From: Nymphaea colorata
Lineage: Eukaryota; Streptophyta; Magnoliopsida; Nymphaeales; Nymphaeaceae
Assembly (NCBI RefSeq): GCF_008831285.2
Contig: NC_045140.1
Location: forward strand, 14,867,796 to 14,931,795
Reading direction: 5' to 3'
DNA: 64,000 nt
Part shown: one piece after another, positions 1-11,960 of the stretch
Position numbering within the stretch: the stretch's first letter is position 1
Layout of the letters: each line of letters opens with the position of its first letter
Position numbers and translations under genes: made by a program
Notes under the pieces: generated by a model
Told to the model about the DNA's origin: nothing
The model's database searches: none
Seen by the model: only the letters and a program-made list of their open reading frames with translations

Positions 1-1400
1 AGATAAGAAATATAACGATTTGATGCTGCCCAAAGTCAAAGATGGAGCCCGAGTTCTCCGCACCCCTCAGTTCGTCAAATAATGCAACCTTAATTATTAT
101 AATATGATTCAAAATTAGTTCCTGTAAATATGATCAATCGAAGAGTTTGATGGCATGAATTCCTTCGAATAACATAACTTTAATTAAAGGGTGTGGTTTA
201 ACACTTTTTCCTTGCACCCTGTTTGCACGGAGGGAAGGAAGGCAGTGGAAGTAAATTTTGAGTTTGGATGATTAATTAACAAGAAGCAATAAAAATAATT
301 AAAGAGTAATGTGATTCCAATCCTTCCAACCGATGCCTTTTAACGGGGCATTAAATGATTAATCTTGCTTCTAGATTCATATTCGATTGGCGCCCCCTTG
401 GACAGTAGGAAGACGGAGAGCCATGAACAGAGCCAAAAACAGATTGCCTCTAGAAATAAACTAACTGTTACTGTCAATGCTAATGGTAGGGCACTGATGT
501 TTCATTGCAGTTCTGAGAAACTAAATGTTAACTAGGGAACTCCTGGAATTGAAAATTTTCAATCTTGGGTACTACGAAGGAAAATTAGCACCCCCAATCT
601 TAACTCCCACAGCATTTCTTTTCATCAATTGTATGTCCTCCAAGTACCTCTCTTCCAATGAGTTCTTTGATTTGTAGAGCTTCATTTGATCTGACCAATC
701 TTTATTTCACTGCAAACGCCAATTTACCAAAGATTGAAACAGGAGGCACCTTGATATCTGAATCAGGACTCTGAGGTTAGTATAAGATATTCGTGGCTAC
801 AAATAAAAAAGCTATAACAAAAAGAAAAGCTATAGGCGGCAACTTCTAGCAATCTCTCTCTTCTGCATTTATGTGTTATTTTTTTCTCTTATCAAGCTTT
901 GCTGATAAATTCCAGCACGGTCGTTTCAGCAAGCTTTGCTGATAAATACATGGACCATACTCATGAAACTCAAATAGGACTTGATGCAAAAAATAATATA
1001 AAGGAACACACAGAATGTAAAACCAAAACTTAGATAGCAGATTATTATGAAATCTAACAATGTTTTCTCAAGTTTAATCAGTTTAGTTGGAAGACAATCG
1101 TTGTGTCCCTTGTTCTGCACATGGAAGTGCAATATTTATGATAGCTCAGAAGAATTTACTAAGCATCATATTGAAGAATTTTTGTCATCTAGTGGCTATC
1201 TATAACTGTGGTAGTTAAGAAGAGAACAATTGTCTACTTAATCTTTCTTATATTTACAATATGTTAAACTGTTTCTTCTTTTATGGTAGGGCTATGACAT
1301 TGTTTCTGTCACTGATTTCAAAGGTCCACTGTTTTACAAATGCCCATGCTAGCACCTATCTTTTAAATTGGGTCCTATTTTACTTTTTGGGCATCAAATT

Positions 1401-1476
1401 CAAGTATGCAGCTGAGGGAGCTGTTGTAAACTAAACTTCAAGTATGCAGCTGGTTTGAGCTGTTGTAAATTAAACT
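1401..1476. repeat. 38-bp tandem duplication
   Basis: Two adjacent 38-bp copies (1401-1438 and 1439-1476), both starting CAAGTATGCAGCTG, differing at a few positions in the middle and near the end. It is a local duplication in non-coding DNA with no visible function. Confidence 0.8.
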
Positions 1477-1830
1477 TTGTTTGAGACAGCTTTATTCACC
1501 TTGTTTATGAAGGCGAGCCAAGTCGCTGTATGTTCACAATAAATACTTGTATGACCAGGTATCCATAAGCCTTATAGTTCTTGATTGCTTTGGGTTTCTG
1601 TTCATTTAGGATAAGCATATCTTTGTTCCAAATCCTGTATTTGAGTTGTATACTGCTTATTGTGTCATAGTTTTTCACAAGTAGCAACTTACATTGTTTG
1701 ACATGCGGGTCTTGCATGGAAGAAGGCTGTTGACTTGATCAAGAATTGTGCAAGCCTTGATATATTCTAAGCATCACTAATATGCTTGCTTTTAGTGTAT
1801 TCTAAGATGAATTTGATTATTATGCTTATT

Positions 1831-1886
1831 AACCTGCAGAACAGAAGAAAACAAGAACAACCTGCAGAACAGAAGAAAACAAGAAA
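1831..1886. repeat. 28-bp tandem duplication
   Basis: Two adjacent 28-bp copies (1831-1858, 1859-1886), both starting AACCTGCAGAACAG, that differ only at the last base. This looks like a recent slippage or duplication event in non-coding DNA. Confidence 0.85.
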
Positions 1887-2060
1887 CTAAGAGGAAAAAT
1901 AAAGTGAGTGAGTGAAGGAGACTTTGTCCATATCAAAGGCACCGTCGCCAATTAATAAACATATAGACAAGTTTTAACATAGACGATGGCTTCCTCTCTG
2001 AATCTCTTATGGAAGTTTTAATGGAGGACACTGCGTTGGTCGAAAGGGGGCAAGGGCAAC

Positions 2061-3110
2061 TTGGGAGGGGAGCGGTCTGGAAAGCGTGAAGTCGGTGAGG
2101 GCTGCTCATACGATGCAAGTGGGGCAGATGAAGGCACCCAAATGGGCACTCAGGCCCTGGGCGGTGGGAATGGCAAGGGGAATCAGGAACGGCTGACGGC
2201 CTGGACGTCGGTGCCTTGTAGCTGGTCTCTGTGGTCGATCAGACTGAAGCGGACCCTTCAATGAATCTTCCTCCCTTGGGAGCCACGATGGTTAATGGCA
2301 AACGTCGCATGTTGATCCCACGGACGTCTTACAGTGAGATGCTCAAGCCGCTCGAGTTTACAGCTATAGCAGCCTTGGCTGGAAGGCTGGGGAAGCCTCG
2401 CCTTGTTTACCCATTCATTTTTGAGAACCTCCGTAAGCAATGGGCATCATTCTGCAATGGCAGGTTCATTACAGTGGGCAAAGGGATCTTCTTGGTGAGG
2501 GTTTCATCCCAGCAGGAGCTGGACCAGGGATGTGGAAGGTGGGAGGTCGCACCCTCGTTGCCAACCGGTGGCATCCAGGGCAGGAGTACAAGATTGAGGC
2601 GTCTGCGTGTGTTAGAATCCGGTGATTCGTCTTCCAAAATTGCTTGTTGGGTCTTGGAATGCTAGAGTTTTTCTGATGCCACTGCAATGATAGGGGGTCG
2701 ACTGGTTGTTGTGGACCAATTTACCAGGAGATCGGAAAGGGTGAGATATGCCCGCATCCAAATCGAAATCCCTCTCGGTTTTGTTCCAGTGGGGAAGATA
2801 AGAGTTATAGGTCGTGGATGGTTCTGTGGTTTCTCAACTCATCGAATATGAATTTAAGGTTAGGTAGTGTGCTCGATGTGGGGCTATCAACCATTACTCT
2901 GAAGATACTGCCCAAAAGAGTAGCGGGGAAAAGGATCAATGACCAAGAGGCGATCTTGGTCCTATAAAGAGAAGCAAGAGATCGGCATTGAATCTAACTG
3001 CTTTCGGTCTTTGAGGGAGGAATTAAAGGATGCGTCAGATGCTGCAGAGCAGCAGGCCGCGGGTGAGTCGATGGTCTCCATCTGAACTCCCTCTGAACTC
3101 CCTCTCTTCG
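2061..3110 (+). mobile_element. LINE (L1-type) ORF1 remnant, 5' part
   Basis: This is a decayed non-LTR retrotransposon ORF1. Conceptual translation shows the DUF4283-type pattern found in plant LINE ORF1 proteins. The first part is open from about 2231 and includes FLVRVSSQQELDQG. The match then continues in a different frame as MWKVGGRTLVANRW (about 2531-2575), so there is a frameshift. A further segment near 2705-2800 reads RVRYARIQIEIPLG, followed by a damaged zinc knuckle CARCGAINHYSED near 2870, where the last cysteine is missing. Stops and frameshifts make it non-functional. A copia element at 3116 interrupts it and the sequence resumes at 8265. The 5' boundary is uncertain. The family assignment rests on remembered domain patterns, not on a search. 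Confidence 0.65.
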
Positions 3111-3115
3111 AAAGT
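3111..3115. repeat. target-site duplication AAAGT (left)
   Basis: The five bases AAAGT immediately before the 5' LTR are repeated immediately after the 3' LTR at 8260-8264. A perfect 5-bp duplication is the expected length for Ty1/copia integration and fixes both ends of the element. Confidence 0.93.
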
Positions 3116-3431
3116 TGTCAACACACACACGGCAGACCGTTGGCATGAGACACCCACACATGCCGTTGTCAAGAGCTGGACCATGGCTGACCGTTGGCAT
3201 GAGAGACAAGATATACATGGAAATGCCATACATAGAAATTTTGTAATAAAAATCAATTCTTACCATTCTCAACCTAGACGTTAACAATCTAAATGTTAAC
3301 ATTAGAGACGTTGGGAATTATTGTATATATTCAGTTTTACACTGTTTTGTAAAGTAATTAAAAATATTGCAATCATTCAACGCCTTCCTCTATCGCCACT
3401 TTCCTTCTCTCACGGTGCTTGGCTTCTAACA
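3116..3431 (+). repeat. 5' LTR of copia element
   Basis: Begins TGTCAACACAC and ends TTCTAACA directly before the primer-binding site. It contains a TATA-like stretch (GTATATATTC near 3321). It matches 7848-8259 except for about five substitutions, a short difference near the start, and the absence of the 92-bp tandem copy found in the 3' LTR. Confidence 0.92.
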
Positions 3432-3443
3432 TGGTATCAGAGC
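3432..3443 (+). other. primer-binding site (initiator Met tRNA type)
   Basis: TGGTATCAGAGC directly abuts the 5' LTR end. This is the common plant copia primer-binding site, complementary to the 3' region of the initiator methionine tRNA, where minus-strand DNA synthesis starts. Confidence 0.92.
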
Positions 3444-3451
3444 ATTGAAGC

Positions 3452-6400
3452 ATGAACGTCGAAGGAGCAAAAATGAGCGACGCACTTCATGGCGACTCCA
3501 CTAGTTCAGATTCACACCATTCACACCAGGTGATGTCTAATCCTTTTTACATTCACCATTCAGATAACCCTGGAAATATGTTGGTGTTGCAACCTTTCAA
3601 TGAGGACAACTATGGTACATGGAGTAGGGCCATGTCTATGGCTATTTCGGCCAAAAACAAAACTGGTTTCATTGATGGTTCAATTACGAAACCTGTGAAA
3701 ACAGACCCATTATATCTGCATTGGGTTCGATGTAACCATCTTGTGTTATCGTGGATTTTAAACTCCATTAGCAAAGATATTGCAACCAGCATTATTTATG
3801 CTACCACAGCAAGAGAGGTCTGGCAAGATCTAAAAGAAAGGTTTAACCAAAGTCTTGCCACTAGGATAAATCAAATCCAAAGTTCCATCTCTCGTTTACA
3901 GCAAGAAACTGTGTCGGTGACCTCATACTTCACCAAAATGAAAGCTTTGTGAGATGAATTGGGATCGTATTCTCCACTTCCTGAATGCTCATGTGGGGCG
4001 ATGAGAGTCTATTCAGACCAGATTCAAAGAGAAAAAAGTATTCAATTTTTGATGGGATTAAATGACTCCTACAATGCCATTAGAGGGCAAATTCTTCTCT
4101 TAGACCCTTTGCCAAATGTGATGAGAATTTATGCGTTAATCTTGCAAGAAGAAAAGCAACGGGAAGCTAGGTTCTTGAGTACACCAAATGAAGGGACTGC
4201 TGCCTTAGCCGTTTCACAAACAACCCATGACAAGGTTGCCAATCGCGACACCACCAATTTTAGATTTCAGAAAGGTCGAGGAAGTCGGCAAGCTAGACCC
4301 ACATGCAGTCATTGCCGTGGCATAGGTCATGTCAAAGAAAAATGTTTTAAGCTCATCGGATATCCTCCAGGACATCGATTCTATGATCCAAACTTTAAAC
4401 ATGTGGTGGCAGCCAATGTTACATCAAATCAAATGGCTCCCAACAAGAGCATACATGGGCCAAATAGCATTGGACAAAACCTTAAAGAGGCAGCCCCAGC
4501 TTTTACGATGGAGGAGTACCACAAACTACTATCACTGGTCAAAAATCAGACACCAAACATCAACTTTGCAGGTAACACTACCACCTCAAAACTTGAATAT
4601 TCTCCTTGGATCATTGACTCAGGAGCAAGTCAGCACACATGTACTGATCAATCTATTCTCAAAGAATTAAGATCTTGTGATACACCGGTGACACTACCAA
4701 ACGGTAAGGTGGTTTCTGTTTGTCATATTGGTAAGGTGTCGCTACCTAATTTTGATATTAACAATGTGTTAAATATCCCATCATTCAAAGTGAATCTCTT
4801 GTCTGTTAGCGAGCTAACTAAAAACATGAATTGCTCTATCACATTTTTTCCTAATTACTGTGTTATGCAGGACCTGGCGTCGAAGACGATGATTGGTAGA
4901 GGTGATGTAAGGGGAGGACTGTATATGCTTCGGCCAGAGACAATGGAACAAAACTCCTGCTTAGCTGTTTCCAGCCACGAGCTTTGGCACAAAAGGCTAG
5001 GACACCCTTCTTTGACGCGTTTAAAGTTAGTTAATGATTATCTTGATTTGAACCTTAAATTGAATGAACATTTTGTGTGTGATGCATGTCATCGTGCTAA
5101 ACAGTCCCGTTTAAAGTTTGATTTAAATGAGATTTCGTCTACTCGCTCTTTTGATTTAATACATTGTGATATTTGGGGGCCGTATGCCCAAGCTTCTCTA
5201 TCAAGCGCGCATTATTTTTTAAGCATTGTAGATGACTTCTCTCGTGCAACATGGATTTTCCTAATGAGACACAAATACGAAACTTTGCATGTCATTAAAA
5301 ATTTCTTTTTCATGATCAAAACTCAATTTGATTGTCAAATAAAAACTTTATGTTCCGATAACGGATCTGAATTTTTTTCTCAAGAAATGAAAGATTTTCT
5401 GTGCCAACAAGGGACCGTTCACCAATATAGTTGTGTGGGAACACCACAACAAAATGGTGTTATAGAACGTAAACATCGGCACTTACTTGAGGTAGCTAGA
5501 GTATTACGGTTTGAATCAAATCTTCCTTTTCGTTTTTGGGGAGAATGCATCTTGACCGCAACCTACTTAATTAATCGTATTCCAACACCCAACACAAATG
5601 GAAAGACGCCTTTTGAAATTCTTTTTAAAAGAAAACCTTCTTCCAAACACATTCGTACTTTTGGCTCCCTTTGTTATGCTACCAAAATAAGTCCCAACAA
5701 AGATAAATTTGGGTCAAAGGCATATAAATGTATTTTTATAGGTTATCCGGATGGACAAAAGGCCTACAAAGTGTATGATTTAGAATCTCATAAAATTTTT
5801 ACTAATAGAGATATTGTTTTCTACGAGAATATATTTCCTTTTCATGAAACAAAGGACTGTGAGAGAGAAGTCGTCCTTCCTATGCCTTGTGATTTAGACG
5901 AAGATGCGTATGAGCATCTTTCAAACTTACGAAACAACACACCTTTGGATAATGACCAAATCGATCATCAAGATCCTGATAGCCACCAAAATGATAGTAG
6001 ACCAAATTCAGTTGAAAACACTTCTCTTCAACGGGTTCTGGATGACGATAGAAATGAGATTCAAATTGCTCCACCAAGATCAGATCCCACCAATGTTGAG
6101 CCGGTTAGGAGGTCCACTAGAATCCAAAAATCCGTTTCATGGCTGAAAGATTTCCATTGTTCTCTTGTTCCATCACCATCAACCAATCACGTCTGCACGC
6201 CAGGACAAAAGAAAGGAACCAGGTATCCTATATCAAGTTACACATCTTTTCAACACTTTTCTACTAAACATAGTGCTTTTCTCACATCTTTAGTATCTAA
6301 GTCTGAACCAGAAAGCTATTGTGACGCAATCCAACACAAAGAATGGCGGGAGGCGACGGATGCTGAAATTCGAGCTTTACAGGATAATAAAACATGGACT

Positions 6401-7840
6401 ATCACTACCCTACCAAAAGGTGTCAAGCCGATCGGATGCAAATGGGTGTACAAAATCAAGTACAAATCCGATGGATCCATAGAACGTTATAAGGCCAGGT
6501 TGGTTGCCAATGGTTATTCACAACAAAAAGGGCTTGACTTCAATGAGACTTTTTCGCCAGTCGCAAAAATGGTAACGGTACGTACACTATTCGCAATTGC
6601 TGCTAACCGGGATTGGATTATGTGTCAGATGGATGTCAACAATGCATTCCTACATGGAGATCTATATGAAGAAATATATATGCAAGTACCTCAAGGATAT
6701 GATAAACAGGGGGAGCATTAGGTTTGCAAATTACATAAGTCCTTATATGGACTAAAACAGTCTCCTAGAAATTGGTTTCACAAATTATCAATGGCCCTTC
6801 AAGAATTCGGGTTCACTCAATCAAAAGCCGATCACTCCTTGTTTACATATAAAAGAAAAACTATATTCCTTGTTGTGCTAGTATATGTTGATGATTTACT
6901 TATTGCAGGGAACAAAGAAGATGTCATTGAAGAATTTAAGCAATTTCTATGTAAAAAATTCTTCATGAAAGACTTAGGCAAGCCGAAGTATTTTTTGGGA
7001 ATTGAAATTCCTCGATCTAACCAAGGTATCTATTTATCGCAATAAAAATATGCATTGGATATTATACATGAGGCAGGGTTACTTGGAGCGAAACCAATGG
7101 AATTTCCAATGGAGCAGCACCACAGATTAGAAGTTGATCAAGGAGAGCTCATTAAAAATCCTACATATTATCGCCGTTTAGTTGGAAGATTGATTTATCT
7201 CAGTATTACACGGCCTGACATATAATTTGCTGTCCATATGTTAAGTCGCTTCATGCAACAACCACGTCTCCCACATCTTCATGCAGCTCTCAGGGTCGTT
7301 CGTTATCTCAAGCTCAATCCAGGCCAAGGGATTATGATGAGCAAACACAACAACATGCAATTAAGTGCGTTTTGTGACTCCGATTGGGCAGCATGTATAC
7401 AAACGCGACGTTCAGTCACTGGCTACTGTGTGTTCCTCGGTTCAGTTCCTATTTTATGGAAGACTAAGAAACAACAAACAGTCTCTAGATCTTCTGTAGA
7501 AGCTGAATATAGGGCAATGGCGAACGTCGTATGTGAAGTAACTTGGTTAAGGAACTTGTTGGACGATTTTCAAGTAATTCATACTTTTCCCGTTACAGTC
7601 TATTGTGATAATCAAGCAGCCTTACATATTGCAGCAAATCCAGTCTTTCATGAGCGTACAATGCATATTGAGCTGGATTGCCATGTTGTTCGCGAGAAAC
7701 TCCTACAAGGCATGGTTCGGACATGTTATGTTAGAAACAAAAACCAGCTTGCAGATTTATTTACTAAAGCTCTAAGACGAGAAGCGTTTCAACATCTCAT
7801 AAGCAAACTGGGCATTAAAAATCTTTACGCTCCAGTTTGA
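3452..7840 (+). pseudogene. copia gag-pol polyprotein, four in-frame stops
   Basis: One frame runs from ATG 3452 to TGA 7838-7840 with no frameshift. It is broken by four in-frame stops: TGA 3950-3952 (gag), TAG 6719-6721 (within reverse transcriptase), TAA 7043-7045 and TAA 7223-7225. Domains in order: gag N-terminal region; CCHC zinc knuckle CSHCRGIGHVKEKC (4304-4345); aspartic protease DSGA near 4616; GAG-pre-integrase LWHKRLGH near 4984; integrase with DDFSRATW near 5231 and SDNGSEF near 5356; reverse transcriptase with KARLVANGY near 6493, SLYGLKQ near 6740 and catalytic YVDD near 6884; RNase H with CDSDWA near 7374, VEAEYRA near 7497 and DLFTKAL near 7756. The stop codon overlaps the start of the polypurine tract. 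The longest uninterrupted piece (3953-6721) covers late gag to mid reverse transcriptase. Confidence 0.93.
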
Positions 7841-7847
7841 GGGGGAG
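7839..7847 (+). other. polypurine tract
   Basis: GAGGGGGAG lies immediately upstream of the 3' LTR and overlaps the gag-pol stop codon. It is the expected primer site for plus-strand DNA synthesis in LTR elements. Confidence 0.88.
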
Positions 7848-8259
7848 TGTCAAGAGCTGGACACACGGCAGACCGTTGGCATGAGACACCCACACATGCC
7901 GTTGTCAAGAGCTGGACCATGGCTGACCGTTGGCATGAGAGACACGATATACATGGAAATGCCATACATAGAAATTTTGACCCACACATGCCGTTGTCAA
8001 GAGCTCGACCATGGCTGACCGTTGGCATGAGAGACATGATATACATGGAAATGCCATACATAGAAATTTTGTAATAAAAATCAATTCTTACCATTCTCAA
8101 CCTAAACGTTAACAATCTAAACGTTAACATCAGAGACGTTGGGAATTATTGTATATATTCAGTTTTACACTGTTTTGTAAAGTAATTAAAAATATTGCAA
8201 TCATTGAACGCCTTCCTCTATCGCCACTTTCCTTCTCTCACGGTGCTTGGCTTCTAACA
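7848..8259 (+). repeat. 3' LTR of copia element, enlarged
   Basis: Begins TGTCAAGAGCTGG and ends TTCTAACA. It is 96 bp longer than the 5' LTR: 92 bp come from a tandem duplication (7888-8071) and 4 bp from a different start (GAGCTGG in place of CAC after TGTCAA). The altered start copies a motif found inside the LTR, which suggests template switching or conversion. Confidence 0.92.
7888..8071. repeat. 92-bp tandem duplication inside 3' LTR
   Basis: Two head-to-tail 92-bp copies (7888-7979 and 7980-8071), each starting ACCCACACATGCCGTT and ending GAAATTTTG, with only a couple of differences. The 5' LTR holds a single copy of this segment. Confidence 0.93.
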
Positions 8260-8264
8260 AAAGT
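8260..8264. repeat. target-site duplication AAAGT (right)
   Basis: AAAGT directly after the 3' LTR, identical to 3111-3115. Confidence 0.93.
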
Positions 8265-9200
8265 AAGTCTGAATGAGCAGGAATTCCCTTCGTTACCGTC
8301 CATGATTGCGAGCCAAACCGAATGAGCTGTCCTTTAAGTTGAAAGAGACCGAACTATGCAAAGCAGGGGTGAAGTTGAACGTCCCTCAAGAGGAGGAGAT
8401 GAATATTGACAAAAGGATCCCATGCCCCTAGGCCGTGCTGATTGCATCGAGGGTGTTCCATCCCCCAATGTTGTCCAGCCTTCCTTTGGCGATTTCTGGC
8501 TGTTGCAGGAAGAAGTGGGAAGAAGAACTCAGCTAAGGATGGGAAACGCGGCCTAAAAGGTAAGGAAGTCAGCTCACTCAAAAAGAGAGCTAGCCTCACT
8601 GGAGAACCAGACATCCTTGGAGAAATTCAGTTTCACTATGATCCCACGGTGACTGATGGTGGCGGTGATGCTCTGTTTAGGTCAAGTAAAGACCCCCTTC
8701 TGGTGGACTTAAGTGGATGATCCTGGTTCGCAGTCATTTGTTGAGCAGTCGGGTGAGAGAACATGGAGATGGAAAGCAAGGAGAATCGGCCGGGGACTTC
8801 GACGAAGGTACCCTGCGAGCCTAAATGATTTCCTTTCCCCTTCTGGATTGTTGTTAGTTGGAATGTGCGTGGTTTGGTTGGTAGGAGTTTGCATGAGGAG
8901 TTGTTGATGCTTCTGAGTTGAGTGAATCGAGATGTGGTGGTGCTCATTGACAAGAAGTTGAATGCCAATTTTCTGTGGAAATTTGCCCTTAAACTTCCGG
9001 CATGGAACCTACGAGTGTCCAATATTGAAGTTGAGGGGATTATGGGCCCCTTTTATAAAGTTGATAGGTTTAGTGGAGGGGGAAATGTTGTTGGTGTCTA
9101 CTTAAAACACCGATTTTCAGCCGCGGGTGGTGCTTTCCATAGACAAGATCCATCCTTGGTGATCATCGAGCTTCGGCCGTGGTACAAACTGTATAACTAA
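8265..9200 (+). mobile_element. LINE remnant resumed: ORF1 tail and endonuclease start
   Basis: This continues the LINE interrupted at 3115. Low-complexity ORF1-tail-like sequence runs to about 8830. From about 8836 a frame reads VVSWNVRGLVGRSLHEELL, the typical start of a plant LINE apurinic/apyrimidinic endonuclease, then reaches a stop near 8918 and continues in frame as NRDVVVLIDKKLNANF, where intact elements have the residues around the catalytic Glu. Similarity fades after about 9195 and no reverse transcriptase follows, so the element is truncated as well as mutated. Confidence 0.6.
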
Positions 9201-9856
9201 TTGATCTTGTTAGAATGAAAGATAGTAGAAGAGTCTCTGCCAGTGTTTGGTTTTATGGAAGCTGTCTTGCATGGAGTGCACAACAGTTTATTCACAGCTC
9301 TCTGTTGAACTTCTCATAGGCTATTGTATCAATGGCTGTTGTGGGAGGACTTCTGAGATGGAAACAAGAGCTCTTTATCGTGTTTGGCAACAACAATTCA
9401 AGTGGTTCAACAAAGGGGGTGTGGATACCATGGAAGCGTTTTTATTTTACTGACTTACCTTTCTAAAGATACTATTAAAAAAATCTTCTTAGAAGATCCA
9501 TACCTCTAAAGTGTGGTATGAAAAGCTCAGTTTTTTGTACTTTGTTCTTTCATGATTTGTTTATCATATCGTCAACAATAAAGGTTGAGGAAGCCACGTC
9601 TCCCAGCATGTTTGCATCGTAAGAACTTATTTTCAATATACATTTGCACAAAATAAGCATGATTCTTGTACATTGAACATGATATATTAGCAGCCATGGT
9701 TTTGCTATTGCATGGTAAGAGAAGAAATCTCTTGCCTTTTCCAACTGCAGTTTGGTCTTCGGAATCCTCCAACTATATAGCGAGACAACTTGTTATCCTT
9801 CTGGATCAGGTCATCAAGTAGTTGTTTTAGCTCCAGCTTAACATCTGACAAATTGT

Positions 9857-10400
9857 TAACACCTCAAAATTTTTCATCTCACAATTTCAAAATCGTACAA
9901 ACAAATTTCACAAAACAATTGTGCAAAATTTCAAGGCGGGGTTTCGAGTCCAAATCCTAATCCAGTACTCAAAATTGGATCCAATTAGATTTGAAATTCA
10001 AATCCAATTGCAATTGTCATTTGAAATCTGTATCCAATTACAAAATTCAAATATGCATTTAAATCTAAAAACTAGATCTAATTTGCCAAGTAGGGATCAT
10101 ATGTGGGCCCCACCTAGCTCGTGTGGCGAAGGCCTCCCAAGGAGGCTACGCACCCATTTTTTTTCCAAAAAATATCTCCTTTCATTTAAAAATTCTATCA
10201 TCTTTAATGAAATTAGATAAGATCATCATTGAATTTCATAGGGAAGGAGAGATATTATGTCTCTTTCTCTCTATTACTTGGAAAGATCCTCTAATTAAGA
10301 GAGGAGTCAAATTCCGAACCTACTTAAGGCAAGTAGGCTCACCTAGCTGCACCTAGATGTAACCTCAACTTCAACTAAACTTAGTCAACATGATCTTAGC
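9857..10400 (+). repeat. possible LTR-type relic
   Basis: The segment starts TGTTAACACCTCAAAATTT, resembling the TGTAACACC... starts common in plant gypsy LTRs. It continues with a long run rich in the words AAATTCAAATCCAATT and a short GC-rich patch (GTGGGCCCCACCTAGC). I find no matching second LTR, primer site or target duplication, so this is a suggestion only. Confidence 0.25.
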
Positions 10401-11032
10401 CTAGTCAAGGTCAGTGAAATGATTAGGTCTATTATACAATCCAATTACTTAGATAGGAATAGATTTTGACCAGATCAACTCTACTTTGACGGAAACAACT
10501 TGTCTCAATTTTGCTTCAATTTATCCAAAACAAATTACTTATTCAAAACTAAGTTTGAAATGAACTTTCAATTTCATATCCAAAGCTTCTATGCAAAAAC
10601 AAACATATAATATTAGCATCAATCAAATGACTTGTACATAATCCAAATAATTCTTAATCCTCAGTTTGGTTATCTTTGTTAAAAGCAGCAGAAATGGCTG
10701 GACCTTGGACCGATAGTTAGATCCCTTTCTCTTGATTTTTTTTTTCAAAATTCAAATTTTACTGATTCTCATCGACGCCCCCATAGGACTGAGAGGGGTG
10801 CAAACACAAATTAAGCAATCAAAAGTTAATAACAGTGTAGGGAGAGAGGACCCATGTCCAACTAAAACCGATCAAGCACCACAAACACGTGAGCGTTTAT
10901 CAGATGAATGAATCTATAAGTTAATTAGATCAGAATTGCTTTTCAGATTATGCTCACAAGCGCCAGAATCCAAACAGGTGCAACTAAAAGGTTGAGTCGC
11001 TGATTATATAGCAGCAGACAGTAGTATATACC

Positions 11033-11390
11033 TGAATGACCTCTTTTTGGCTTGAAGTCAGATGCTTCGTTCTTGAGTAACGAAACGAGTGCAGTATCAC
11101 CATTTTTATCTTCATCATAGCATGCAATCCTACTCAATATAGACGCTGCATCTTCTCAGTGCTCGCATTCTGTAGCACATCGATGTCATCTCTGCGTCGT
11201 CATGCAATTTGCTCAGTTCATTGTAGTGAACCTGATAAGCCAATACGTGGAAGATGGTGCTTCAGAGAAGAAGAAAAAATCATTTGCAGCTTCCCAACTT
11301 TTGAATGCACTTTCTATGCCAACCCATTGGCCAGATGCTGCAGCCCTTGCCAGCTTCTCTCTCGTCCTACCATGAATGGGAGTTAAAAAA
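11033..11390 (-). pseudogene. possible decayed exon, ankyrin-like wording
   Basis: On the minus strand a frame reads ILSRIACYDEDKNGDTALVS, followed by a donor-like CAG|GTATAT at about 11031-11033. DKNGDTAL resembles the start of an ankyrin repeat. Further upstream on the same strand a frame with REKLARAAASGQW is open but separated by stops and frameshifts. This looks like a broken gene fragment. No family can be confirmed by eye. Confidence 0.25.
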
Positions 11391-11941
11391 AATGGTTAAA
11401 AGAAAACCTGAAAAAGAAAAATTTTGCAGGCAGATAGCTTATCGAGAGAACAAAAGCTTCTAAATTAAGAATCAAAGAAACAACTAAGAGAGAAATTTAA
11501 GGTCTCGTGTTTGCTTAGATGAAAAAAATAAGTCTTTAGGTGGCATCTGATCTTTTAATTATAAAATGACAAACTAATTCTATGAAGATATGATTTAACT
11601 AACCGGGATTAGCAATGCATTTGACATTGTTATCTCAGAAACGCAAACACGATATATAGTGCACCTAATCTTCCAATACTATTTAATTAAATATTATTGG
11701 GCTCAAATACTTGACCGATCAACTGGATGCCAGCATAACACTATGGTGCTCCCTTCGAGGAGACTGAAATTTATGATATTCTTTTAATATCATTTTTGTG
11801 AATGAAATAAGTAGAATTTACAGGATATTTATCGTTTATTTGGGGGATAGAATGAAAGGGGTTGGCCCCAACACAACACGTTATGTTGGTGACATGATTT
11901 GCAAATGAGAAAACCTGGAAAGCTTCTTCTGCAATGTGTGT

Positions 11942-11960
11942 GAGAGAGAGAGAGAGAGAG
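11942..11960. repeat. GA microsatellite
   Basis: A run of about nine GA units. It is a simple repeat in intergenic DNA. Confidence 0.9.

Larger units (their letters stand above)
1..2040. other. intergenic, no gene seen
   Basis: AT-rich sequence with only short spurious open frames on both strands. It holds small local duplications: a 17-bp word around AAGCTTTGCTGATAAAT occurs near 894 and again near 931, and two tandem pairs are listed separately. I see no exon, RNA gene or element that I can name. Confidence 0.6.
3116..8259 (+). mobile_element. complete Ty1/copia LTR retrotransposon (5144 bp)
   Basis: All structural parts are visible in order: AAAGT target duplication, 5' LTR (316 bp, TG...CA), primer-binding site TGGTATCAGAGC, one gag-pol frame, polypurine tract GAGGGGGAG, 3' LTR (412 bp, TG...CA), and AAAGT again. 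The domain order protease, integrase, reverse transcriptase, RNase H places it in the copia superfamily. By eye the two LTRs differ at about five positions over about 312 aligned bases, so the insertion is fairly young, yet the coding frame has four internal stops. The copy cannot make its own full polyprotein and would need help in trans. It sits inside an older LINE. Confidence 0.95.
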
